51,215 bases of DNA, taken from NCBI GenBank assembly GCA_017628025.1, contig JAGBZX010000019.1:1-51215 (forward strand), in the 5' to 3' direction. The notes below the pieces were generated by a model. It had not been told where the DNA came from. It made no database searches and saw only the letters and a list, made by a program, of their open reading frames with translations. The number at the start of each line of letters is the position of its first letter. The first letter of the stretch is position 1. Source of the DNA: Kiritimatiellia bacterium. Its GTDB lineage: Bacteria; Verrucomicrobiota; Kiritimatiellia; RFP12; UBA1067. The translations under genes and the position numbers were made by a program. Below are positions 44,099 to 51,215 of the stretch, piece by piece.

Positions 44099-45148
44099 TT
44101 AAGCCTCAGTTGCAGGAGCTTCGACGGGAGCGGCGACTTCAGCAGCTGGAGCCTCAACTTCACGAGCGGCTGCAACTGCTGCCTCTGCCTCAGCAACCTT
44201 AGCCTGACGCTTAATCGCTAAATCTTCCTTTGCTTTCTTTTCAGCATCTTCCTTAGCTTTGCGAGCAGCCGCCTTTACAGCCGCAGCGACAGCGCCCTTC
44301 TTGGAAGCAACACCCGACTTCTTGGCGCCTGCCGCAGGACGAGCGGCTTTCTTGCGCTCCTGACGAGCAGCCTTCTCGGCTTCATCGCGAGCCTTGCGCT
44401 CCGCGTCACGCGTCTTGCGTTCTTCAGCGGCCTTAGCGGTGTATTCGTCATTAGCAGTCTTGATAACCTTAACAAGACCTTCAACAATAAGCTTAACGCC
44501 GCTTACGCTGTCGTCATTGCCAGGGATGACGTATTCGATAGGCTCTGGATCTGCATTCGTATCAACGAGAGCTACGACTGGAATACCGAGACGAACAGCT
44601 TCCTTTACAGCATTGGCTTCGCGGACGCAGTCAATAACGATAATCGCACCAGGCTGCTCCTGCATATCGGCAATACCGCTGAGATTCTTCTCGAGCTTAG
44701 CAAGCTCGCGGCGAAGAACAGAAGCTTCCTGCTTGTGTTCAGAAAGTTCACCACCATTAGCCTTAGCAGTTGCCTGAAGCTGACGCATGCGCTTAACAGA
44801 AGAGCGAATTGTCTTAGCGTTGGTGAGAGTACCGCCGAGCCAGCGCTCAGTTACGTGATACTGATCAACACCCTCTGCAGCTTCTTTTACGAGTTCAGAA
44901 ACCTGCTTCTTAGTAGCGACGAAAAGAATCTTCTTGCCAGCGGCAACAGTGTCGCGAAGGAACTGAGCAGCCTCATCAAGCATCTGAACAGACTGTGTCA
45001 AATCGATAATATGAATTCCGTTGCGCTTATCAAAGATGTAACCTTTCATCTTTGGGTTCCAGCGCTTCGTTTGATGACCGAAGTGAAGACCAGCATCAAA
45101 CATTTCTTTAATAGTGACACCCGTAAGGGCAGACACAGGCATTTCCAT
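44099..45148 (-). CDS. rpsB: 30S ribosomal protein S2 with long charged C-terminal extension
   Basis: 349 residues from the ATG at 45148 (GAAAGGAG upstream). The S2 core (about 1-240) is clear: LHFGHQTKRWNPKMKGYIF, TERWLGGTLTN, PGAIIVIDCVREANAVKEA, ALVDTNADPEPIEYVIPGNDD. About 100 extra residues follow, almost only Ala, Lys, Glu and Arg, forming a likely long helix, ending in an Ala/Pro/Glu tail. S2 is normally near 240-260 residues. Similar tails occur in some lineages; the role is unknown. Confidence 0.96.
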   Translation of the reverse strand: MEMPVSALTGVTIKEMFDAGLHFGHQTKRWNPKMKGYIFDKRNGIHIIDLTQSVQMLDEAAQFLRDTVAAGKKILFVATKKQVSELVKEAAEGVDQYHVTERWLGGTLTNAKTIRSSVKRMRQLQATAKANGGELSEHKQEASVLRRELAKLEKNLSGIADMQEQPGAIIVIDCVREANAVKEAVRLGIPVVALVDTNADPEPIEYVIPGNDDSVSGVKLIVEGLVKVIKTANDEYTAKAAEERKTRDAERKARDEAEKAARQERKKAARPAAGAKKSGVASKKGAVAAAVKAAARKAKEDAEKKAKEDLAIKRQAKVAEAEAAVAAAREVEAPAAEVAAPVEAPATEA

Positions 45149-45240
45149 GACTTTTTCTCCTTTCAATCTTTTCTTTTTAAGATTAATCTGCTTTGACCGG
45201 AAGTCTTACCGGTTCATTCGCTTCAAACCACCCACCATGG
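45149..45240 (-). promoter_or_regulatory. rpsB leader with GC hairpin, possible autoregulatory site
   Basis: Between the promoter and the ATG the transcript has a leader of about 100 bases. It contains a hairpin ACCGG/CCGGT (45213-45209 with 45200-45196) around an eight-base loop. Long leaders before rpsB often bind S2 as feedback; that is family knowledge and is not shown here. Confidence 0.35.
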
Positions 45241-45253
45241 GCAATTTTTAGGT

Positions 45254-45282
45254 AGTATATCATAAACATAATTAAAACGCAA
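45254..45282 (-). promoter_or_regulatory. Promoter of rpsB-tsf
   Basis: TTGCGT (45282-45277), 17-base spacer ending TGA, TATACT (45259-45254) on the minus strand. An extended -10 with a fair -35. 45283-45406, up to the end of trkH, holds nothing else I can name. Confidence 0.65.
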
Positions 45283-45406
45283 CGCGGAAAAATATCACAT
45301 TTCGATCCGATCGCGTTTAGAACCGTTATTCAGTGAGATTATCAAGTCTCTAAATGAATTATCATCTCGTGGCCGTAGATTAAATAATATCTCCAGCTGC
45401 TATATT

Positions 45407-46870
45407 TTAAATTCTTCTTAAGGCAAAAAATCTACCTAGCAATATAAGAATCGTGTAAATTTCTAATCGCCCAGCTAACATGGCAAAGGAATAAACGTAC
45501 TTCAAACTAGTAGGCAATGTTGCATACGTTTGCGATGGGCCATATTCTCCAAATGCTGGCCCAATATTGCCAATCATCGCTAACGCGTTACAAAACGAAT
45601 CTCCTGGCGAAATACCTGCAATACCACCAGCAAGCATCACTACTCCAGCAACTAGCAAATAAAGTAAAATAAATGAAGCAACTTGAGAGGCAAGCGTTTC
45701 TTGCCCAGGCACACCATTTATTCTTATTGTATAAACGCCATGCGGATGAAGAATGCGCCGAAATTCATTAGCAATTTGCTTTAACACAATAACCCATCGC
45801 ACAACTTTAATCCCACCACTTGTTGAGCCCGAACAACCACCAGCGAAGAAAAGGCAAAATACAACAATTTGCGATGCTGGCTTCCAAGAACAATAATCCT
45901 GCGACATAAGTCCTGTTGTAGAAATTATGGATACCACTTGGAAAAACGAGTGTCTTAAAGTAGATGATATTTCACTGGCGCGTTCGACTTGGAATATGGT
46001 AATAAAAAGGCCAGCCAAAAGCGTCGCGAGAATAAATGCCTTAAGTTCTGAATCTTTATATAGTTCACTTTTTCTGCCTGAAAATGAGTGAAAATAAAGG
46101 GCAAAATTTAGCGAGCCTAAGAACATAAATATAGTACATATCCATTCTACTGCAGGATTTCCAAAAGATGCGATACTTGCATTCCTTGTTGAAAAGCCGC
46201 CAGTTGAAATTGCTGAGAACGAATGACAGAATGAATCATACCAATCTAGTCCTACAAAATTTAAGAATCCCGCTTGTATCAAAGTGAAACTACAATATAT
46301 AAACCAAAGGACTTTAGCCGTATTCGTCATGCGCGTTGTCACTTTGCCTTTTTGTGGCCCAGTGGTTTCTGCTTGTATTAAGCGAAAGCCACCAATACCT
46401 AGTAGCGGCATAAGTGCTACTACTAGCGCGATAATCCCCATACCACCAAGCCAATGGGAAAGACAACGCCACAAATTTATACATTTAGGAAGGGCTTCAA
46501 CATTGTTGATGACAGAAGCGCCTGTTGTTGTAAAACCGCTAACACTTTCAAAAAGAGCATCTGCATATGAACCAAAACAACCAGACAACCACAACGGCAC
46601 ACTACCAAGTAGACTCGCTATGCACCACGACCCGCCGACAGCAACAAAAGCATCCTTTATTTCTACGCGCGTTGCTTCGCCATACAAATCCTTCACTTTT
46701 CGCGCTATATGCCACAAAGATCCTGAGAGGAGAAACGCAACAATCATCGGGAAGGTAAAAGCGAAGACAACTTGCCTTTCGCCAAACATATACGCATACC
46801 CAGCTGGCAATGCGAATGCTAGCGAAGTGATGGCGATTATAAAGGCATATATTTTTAATATTTGTGACAT
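45407..46870 (-). CDS. trkH: Trk-type potassium uptake channel subunit TrkH
   Basis: 487 residues, polytopic inner-membrane protein with four pore repeats. The selectivity-filter segments are recognisable: SGFTTTGASV, AISTGGFSTRN, SIISTTGLMSQ, and IGNIGPAFGEYG. It moves K+ into the cell together with the nucleotide-binding TrkA subunit encoded directly upstream (three bases apart). The sequence ends at FFALRRI as usual for the family. Confidence 0.94.
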   Translation of the reverse strand: MSQILKIYAFIIAITSLAFALPAGYAYMFGERQVVFAFTFPMIVAFLLSGSLWHIARKVKDLYGEATRVEIKDAFVAVGGSWCIASLLGSVPLWLSGCFGSYADALFESVSGFTTTGASVINNVEALPKCINLWRCLSHWLGGMGIIALVVALMPLLGIGGFRLIQAETTGPQKGKVTTRMTNTAKVLWFIYCSFTLIQAGFLNFVGLDWYDSFCHSFSAISTGGFSTRNASIASFGNPAVEWICTIFMFLGSLNFALYFHSFSGRKSELYKDSELKAFILATLLAGLFITIFQVERASEISSTLRHSFFQVVSIISTTGLMSQDYCSWKPASQIVVFCLFFAGGCSGSTSGGIKVVRWVIVLKQIANEFRRILHPHGVYTIRINGVPGQETLASQVASFILLYLLVAGVVMLAGGIAGISPGDSFCNALAMIGNIGPAFGEYGPSQTYATLPTSLKYVYSFAMLAGRLEIYTILILLGRFFALRRI

Positions 46871-46873
46871 TGT

Positions 46874-48310
46874 TTAGCGACAGAAAAGTCTTATTGTGCG
46901 GTTATCTCCGCCTTTAATTATCATCACAATTCGTCCACCTGCTTGCAATAGCGTCTCTCCATTAGGGATGGAGAAATTCTCTTCATTTTCGCGGCGGACT
47001 AGAAGCGCTAGGAACTGACCCTTAGCGGCCATCTTGCTTAAGGTTTTACCTGCTGCTTTTGAACCTTCGTCTATTCCACATTCAATTATTTCGAATGTGC
47101 GATTGCATACAGAGTGAATAGATTTAACATTTTTGCCGCGAAGATGACTTAATACAGCATCCACTACTGTATCACGCATGGGGATAGCGACATCAATGCC
47201 TAGTTTATTTGCAACATCATTAAATTCACTACTTGAAGTAAGAGCTATAGTGCGTTTAACTCCTCGCGATTTGAAATACGCTGCAATTACAAGGTTACTA
47301 TCGAAATTACCAGACGCAGCTACCATCAAATCAGATTTATCTAGACTTTCTTCTGAGATAAGGTCAGAATCAGTTATATCACCACAAAGAACTGTAGCAT
47401 TTTCGAAATGTTCAGTAGCTTCTTTACATCTTGAAGCGTCTCTGTCGACAATTGACAGTTCGAGTTTTGCAGGGCGTTGCTCCTTTGCGACTTGGGCAAA
47501 GGCAGAATTCTTTCCTTCAGCAAGTAATCGCTCTGCCACAAGCATCCCCACTCGATCTGCGCCGAACACCGCGATTGAATTTATGGCAGAAACGTTTTTT
47601 GCACCTGAGATTTTAGCGAGATTTGGCAAGTCATTTATGTTAAGCAATACGCCGATATGATCACCTGGTTTAAGGACTGTTTCACCGCCAGGCAAAGTTG
47701 CGCCTTCTTTTGTCTCGACATACGCCACAATAAACTTCCATTCGGGAATTTCTGCTAACTTCTTAATTGGTTTATTAGCGATATCACTATCTTCCTCTAC
47801 GAGAAGAGAAGTTATGACATGGTTATCACCTAATTTTATGATATTGCCGATAGCGCCGTGAGCGACTGCGCTAGAGATAGCTTTTGATGTTTCAACCTCG
47901 GGGTTCAGCATAACATCAATGCCAAAGAGAGGACGGATGGATTGGTTTTGATTTTTTTCGTCGCGTTTTCGTCTCGCTATAGAGGTGTTTACATAATAGG
48001 CGTAATTACGTACTCGAGCTATTTTTAGAATATCGGGATGATCATCATCTACGAGTGAGCAAGTAATCATGTTTATTTCGTCATCGTCAGTAAGAGTGAC
48101 GAGTGCATTAGCGGAAGACAATCCAGCCTCAAAAAGCGTATCGGGATTATTACCATCACCTTCAATGATGGTGCAATCAAGCGAGTTACGGGCGTGGCGA
48201 ACTTTAAGAGGATCCTTCTCTATAAGCACCACGTCTCTATCTTCAGCGATTAAGGATTTAGCAAGCTGTAATCCAGTAAACCCTGCTCCTATTACAATAA
48301 CTTTCATCAT
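46874..48310 (-). CDS. trkA: Trk potassium uptake regulatory subunit TrkA
   Basis: 478 residues with two RCK_N Rossmann domains (MKVIVIGAGFTGLQLAKSL, and a more divergent second one starting INSIAVFGADRVGMLVAERLL near 240) and two RCK_C domains, as in full-length TrkA. It binds NAD(H)/ATP at the cytoplasmic face of TrkH and gates K+ uptake. Start ATG at 48310; the next codon is also ATG. No clear ribosome binding site. First gene of the trkA-trkH pair. Confidence 0.94.
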   Translation of the reverse strand: MMKVIVIGAGFTGLQLAKSLIAEDRDVVLIEKDPLKVRHARNSLDCTIIEGDGNNPDTLFEAGLSSANALVTLTDDDEINMITCSLVDDDHPDILKIARVRNYAYYVNTSIARRKRDEKNQNQSIRPLFGIDVMLNPEVETSKAISSAVAHGAIGNIIKLGDNHVITSLLVEEDSDIANKPIKKLAEIPEWKFIVAYVETKEGATLPGGETVLKPGDHIGVLLNINDLPNLAKISGAKNVSAINSIAVFGADRVGMLVAERLLAEGKNSAFAQVAKEQRPAKLELSIVDRDASRCKEATEHFENATVLCGDITDSDLISEESLDKSDLMVAASGNFDSNLVIAAYFKSRGVKRTIALTSSSEFNDVANKLGIDVAIPMRDTVVDAVLSHLRGKNVKSIHSVCNRTFEIIECGIDEGSKAAGKTLSKMAAKGQFLALLVRRENEENFSIPNGETLLQAGGRIVMIIKGGDNRTIRLFCR

Positions 48311-48782
48311 CTATATCTAAATTAATTCGTATGTGTTCTATCAAATAATGGACTTAATACCGCAAATGAACTAAATATGCTTAATTATTAAAAACTGACA
48401 TTAAATTAACCCAATTATATCAAAAAGAAGGCTAAGTACGCAAGCCTATACCTATCCCAAAAGTTGTACAATTAAATGAGTCAAATCGGAAAGGCAAGGA
48501 CCCAAAACACAACTTCGCGGACTAAAGCGGACTTGGCGTGAGGCAAAATTCTTCTGTATAAGATTTTCCGAGTTTTTAATAAGGAGGTGAAGGTCAAAGG
48601 TGAAGGTGAAGATCCACTCTCGAACTCGAAACTAATCTCAATCTTGTTTTAATTTCTTTGCTTTCGCTTCTTGGAGATTTGGAGATTTGGAGGGATTGCG
48701 CAAGGCTGTAATAAAATCCTCTCTTCACCTTCGCCTTCACCTCAAACTTTCTAAACCTCCCAAACCTAGGATCCGACCCTTT
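48311..48782. repeat. Gene-free gap with dispersed and inverted repeats
   Basis: 48511-48542 matches 12424-12455 at 28 of 32 positions. 48584-48612 (GAGGTGAAGG-type repeats) and 48722-48743 (TCTTCACCTTCGCCTTCACC) are imperfect inverted copies about 110 bases apart. 48672-48692 has two tandem TTGGAGAT units, as near 35010. No gene is supported. Confidence 0.55.
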
Positions 48783-48813
48783 TTGAGAAAGTAGGTCAGA
48801 CCTACTTTCTCAA
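48783..48813. repeat. 31-bp palindrome, left member of a pair
   Basis: TTGAGAAAGTAGGTC, a central A, then the exact complement GACCTACTTTCTCAA. The same core (AAGTAGGTCAGACCTACTT) recurs at 49205-49231. Both are followed by a TTTGAG motif. It could end transcription in either direction or be the boundary of a small mobile or REP-like element. Confidence 0.8.
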
Positions 48814-48826
48814 TTTGAGCACCAGT

Positions 48827-49162
48827 TCACCGACAATATTTTGCCGCGCTTGCCGTGACAAGCGCCTCTCCCTCGACAAGGCAAAATCTCGTCGAGCCCA
48901 TAAAACTTTCTTGTGCGACATTCCCCACTCCGGCTAGAAGGAGTTTACGCTTCGCACTTTTCCTCCAGATATCCACCTGTGCGTCGAATATCCGGTTCGG
49001 ATCGGCGGTTACGGCGATGCCGTCGCGAGGAACGAGCGACAAATCCGGGCATCGGCGTAATGCCAAGCGCATATCTGGCGCACATAAACGTCGTTCCAAG
49101 TCGTCTGCTCCGAAGGAGCAAGTAAAATCAACAATACACCTTCTCTTTAAACTCTTGCCCAT
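48827..49162 (-). CDS. Possible small protein between paired palindromes (doubtful)
   Basis: An open frame of 111 codons from an ATG at 49162, without a good ribosome binding site. The product is basic, with no motif I recognise (includes RLCAPDMRLALRRCPDLSLV). Base composition is visibly GC-richer than the core genes. Because the whole block is bracketed by two copies of one palindrome it may be a repeat element whose open frame is incidental. Confidence 0.3.
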   Translation of the reverse strand: MGKSLKRRCIVDFTCSFGADDLERRLCAPDMRLALRRCPDLSLVPRDGIAVTADPNRIFDAQVDIWRKSAKRKLLLAGVGNVAQESFMGSTRFCLVEGEALVTASAAKYCR

Positions 49163-49204
49163 AATCAGACAGGAGATTTACAGAATTTTAACTGCTTCAA
49201 AACT

Positions 49205-49231
49205 GAAAAAGTAGGTCAGACCTACTTTTTC
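49205..49231. repeat. 27-bp palindrome, right member of a pair
   Basis: GAAAAAGTAGGTC, a central A, then GACCTACTTTTTC, a perfect inverted repeat sharing its core with 48783-48813. 49232-49344 beyond it has only one further small inverted repeat, GGTGCC/GGCACC at 49270-49290. Confidence 0.8.
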
Positions 49232-49344
49232 ATATTTGAGGAGACACCGCGAAGCCCAATAAAATCGCGGGTGCCGTGGGACCTGGCACCATATTTTGCC
49301 CTCATATGTCACGGAGGCGAAGGTAATTTCCTTATTGTATGCAC

Positions 49345-49701
49345 TCATTTCATATATCCTAACTCATCAATTCTAAGGGCAATGTAATGATATATATCAC
49401 TAGCATATGGGTATGGACATTTTCCTAACTCTAATTCTAATTTGAATATCCGTTCATCACCAGATGACAGTCTTACGCAATAATATGTTTCGTCATCTTC
49501 TCTGCATATAAAGCGATAAGTGTATTGCGTGTCATCACATATGTCAAGATCCGACGACAGTAACTTTCTAGAACACAAAACAGCACCAACCCGAACTTGC
49601 GAATATGTCGCTACAAAGTGATTAAAAACAGGTGCAACATTCAAGTATTCATGCGCCTTACATGAACTCCGCCGTGCATTTCCTTCCAATATTTGAGGCA
49701 C
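49345..49701 (-). CDS. Unknown small protein
   Basis: 118 residues from a GTG at 49701. The second half is rich in Tyr, Asp and Glu (SSDLDICDDTQYTYRFI, KLELELGKCPYPYASDIYHY), soluble, with several cysteines. No family recognised. A good AAAGGAGGG lies at 49747-49739 but no start codon in this frame is placed for it; the frame continues upstream of 49701 without a usual start. The real start is therefore unsure, and a small sequence error is possible, as in the next gene. Confidence 0.5.
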   Translation of the reverse strand: MPQILEGNARRSSCKAHEYLNVAPVFNHFVATYSQVRVGAVLCSRKLLSSDLDICDDTQYTYRFICREDDETYYCVRLSSGDERIFKLELELGKCPYPYASDIYHYIALRIDELGYMK

Positions 49702-49758
49702 ACAATCTAAACATCCCTGTTTGATTCCAAAATCAACACCCTCCTTTAGCTTTCTTCG

Positions 49759-50042
49759 TTATTGCAATTTCCGAACCACTTTCTTCACAAGTACCACACC
49801 CGTTGCAACAATAATTACAATAATCCAAAACAACACACTATCCCACCAAAGAATAAAAGGTGCCGCTGCGAGACAAGATAATACGATGACAACACAGAAA
49901 AAATAATGCAAATCGTATAATCTTTTACACTGACTTTAAAATTATTCTTCATCTTTACTGTAGAAGATGACCAATCTAAAGATTCGTTTGTAATCTCATC
50001 CTCCATCTGTTTGAGCGCGTTATCGTACACATCCACTGACAA
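49759..50042 (-). pseudogene. Small membrane protein gene with a -1 frameshift
   Basis: The first frame starts at a TTG at 50042 (AGAGGGA upstream) and gives MSVDVYDNALKQMEDEITNE and a hydrophilic stretch. At the run of four T (49923-49926 on the plus strand) adding one base would switch into a frame with two clear membrane helices (YFFCVVIVLSCLAAAPF and VLFWIIVIIVATGVVLV) and a basic tail KKVVRKLQ, ending at 49759; total 94 residues. The uncorrected frame stops at 49815. Function unknown. It is 15 bases from the upstream gene, so probably co-transcribed. Confidence 0.55.
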
Positions 50043-50057
50043 AAGTCCCTCTCACTA

Positions 50058-51215
50058 CTATTTCTTCATCCTGATTGTGAGCACTATTCCTTTGCAAGGG
50101 AAGCGCCCTTCGAATCTGGGCTCGAGAAGTTTGATGAATGCCTCGTTGTCAGCCTTTGCGGTATTCCAATCTATCATTGCGTTTTCCGTCCATGAATGCC
50201 ACATTCCCCGCGACCGCACTTGCCAACCTTCCCCACAAGCTATACCTGCACCCTTGTACGCCTGCACGCTATCCTTAATCTTGTCAATGCCATTCCGAAA
50301 CGTCCTTTTAGGATCTACAATCCCGCGAGGCCGCGAATTTCTCCACTCCGACACAAGCACATCTGCATCCGCAGGTTGAGGCCCCCTTTCCGAGTAGCCA
50401 GTCTGAAAAAAAGCGCGAACAAAGCCGGAGCCACGTGTATCTACATGAAAACTGTCCGACAGGCTTTCAACACCTGTCTCTATCGTTATCAAACGCTCAC
50501 AAAAACCATCGCTCCTATCCGCTAAAAGGCTCGTCACAATTTCTGCAACGGAGGTAAACTCATTCGTCGTCGTAACGCAATTCTTGTCTGCCAAATACAA
50601 TTCACGTCGGCGCGCCTTTTGTCTGGCTATTTCCGCAATCTTTTCCTTGAACGGTCTCATGGCTTCTTCCGGCGAAACCTTCACATTGCGAAAGATCTCT
50701 CGGGTCTTACCGAGAGACATCATATCTTCCGCGGGATCATAATGCGCAACCATACTCTGGGTATCTCCAGAATCATCCAACAGAAGTTTTACATCACCCT
50801 CAGGCGTAAGAAACCACTTCCCAAACGCTCCGCCTACGGCGAAAACAAACAACGCGTCGCCGTTTTTCGCCAGCACCAAACTGCACGCATTGAATTCGCT
50901 TCCTCCGCGCCACACTCCAACCACTGCATCCTTTAAAGACTTGCCGGCATTTCGCCGAAAAGGATCCTCCATGTCTCTAGCCCGCTCGAAAGACTTCATA
51001 CGAATCCCGTCCGACATCATCAACCTGCCGCTCTTCGCCTCAACCCAAATGCGGCCTTCATTACGGTCGTTGTAATCGCGACGCTTACCCTTTCGCATCG
51101 CCCAGCGATTTTTCAATTTCAGCACATCACCGTCGGGTTCGAATTCAAACTCATAAGCCTTTTTCTGTTCGCCACGCTCCGAAACGCCAAACGCGGCGCC
51201 AGTGCCGTCGGTCCG
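50058..51215 (-). CDS. Unknown protein, C-terminal part (gene cut by window edge)
   Basis: The frame is open to the right edge with 385 residues before the stop at 50058; the N-terminus lies outside. The first part is basic and polar (KGKRRDYNDRNEGRIWVEAK). A beta-rich domain follows (VVGVWRGGSEFNACSLVLAK, ALFVFAVGGAFGKWFLTPEG), like lipocalin-type or DUF proteins that report on a small ligand, but I recognise no family. Then comes a charged helical part and a C-terminal alpha/beta region. Codon use is GC-richer than the core genes. First visible gene of the unit that includes the small membrane protein. Confidence 0.7.
   Translation of the reverse strand, partial: RTDGTGAAFGVSERGEQKKAYEFEFEPDGDVLKLKNRWAMRKGKRRDYNDRNEGRIWVEAKSGRLMMSDGIRMKSFERARDMEDPFRRNAGKSLKDAVVGVWRGGSEFNACSLVLAKNGDALFVFAVGGAFGKWFLTPEGDVKLLLDDSGDTQSMVAHYDPAEDMMSLGKTREIFRNVKVSPEEAMRPFKEKIAEIARQKARRRELYLADKNCVTTTNEFTSVAEIVTSLLADRSDGFCERLITIETGVESLSDSFHVDTRGSGFVRAFFQTGYSERGPQPADADVLVSEWRNSRPRGIVDPKRTFRNGIDKIKDSVQAYKGAGIACGEGWQVRSRGMWHSWTENAMIDWNTAKADNEAFIKLLEPRFEGRFPCKGIVLTIRMKK

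Noticed and set aside
44077-44196. Upstream extension of the tsf frame into rpsB
   Set aside because: The added residues are the alternate frame of the rpsB tail. The ATG at 44076 has AAGGGGG and the family N-terminus.
49915-49935. Programmed frameshifting in the small membrane protein gene
   Set aside because: The run is only four identical bases and does not form a standard slippery heptamer; a homopolymer length error fits better.

Overview
The window looks like chromosome of an anaerobic Gram-negative bacterium, most likely from the PVC side of the tree (Kiritimatiellota or Verrucomicrobiota-like, gut type). This placement is an inference. It rests on pyruvate:ferredoxin oxidoreductase as the pyruvate-oxidising enzyme, an LptA-like periplasmic protein, a CT398/CdsZ-type coiled-coil zinc ribbon next to rnpB, a divergent FtsZ, and several secreted DUF4091/GHL10/GH84-like carbohydrate proteins. 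Most of it is ordinary, densely packed core genome. Coding is mostly on the minus strand, with short gaps and many ATGA overlaps.

Layout. 1-292 is the start of an unknown minus-strand gene cut by the edge, followed by a gap with a perfect 12-bp hairpin and a hierarchical 23/46-bp tandem repeat. 620-7497 is a minus-strand run: der, purN, a D-aminoacylase-type amidohydrolase, a CcdA-thioredoxin fusion, comEC and an EamA transporter. 7655-11009 (plus) holds an iron-type alcohol dehydrogenase and a secreted GH123/DUF4091 protein. The end of the latter overlaps the 3' strand of RNase P RNA helix P1. 10981-12342 (minus) is one unit: promoter, tRNA-Thr(CGT), tRNA-His(GTG), cdsZ-like gene, rnpB. 12570-20148 (minus) runs AI-2E-family permease, LptA-like protein, sugar porter, MBL hydrolase, secreted unknown, tsaD, MATE exporter. 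20198-26066 (plus) is the division cluster ddl-ftsQ-ftsA-ftsZ followed by mutL. 26084-30390 (minus) is gyrA, a HAD phosphatase and a secreted beta-propeller. 30432-34662 (minus) carries nifJ (frameshifted here) and a yidD-monooxygenase fusion. 35436-45148 (minus) carries rpsB and tsf, then a terminator, then trmD and a string of secreted glycan-active proteins with a DtxR-type regulator and a YkgJ-type cysteine-cluster protein. 45407-48310 (minus) is trkA-trkH. The right end (48.3-51.2 kb) is accessory: GC-richer unknown genes, a pair of palindromes bracketing a small ORF, and a small membrane protein gene with a frameshift.

Promoters share one recognisable form, an extended -10 of the type TGNTATAMT. 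At several genes (ddl, the AI-2E-family gene, gyrA, der and the left-edge gene) it lies so close to the ATG that the mRNA should be leaderless or nearly so.

No CRISPR array, prophage, transposase, or recognisable new defence or biosynthetic system was found. The observations most worth following are: a probable FtsZ with a changed T7 catalytic loop; two in-frame gene fusions whose linkers contain a good ribosome binding site for the second domain; the rnpB/GH123 overlap; the mirror-image leaderless divergent promoter; and families of short intergenic repeats. Two frameshifts, each explained by one missing base, warn that the sequence may contain indel errors.
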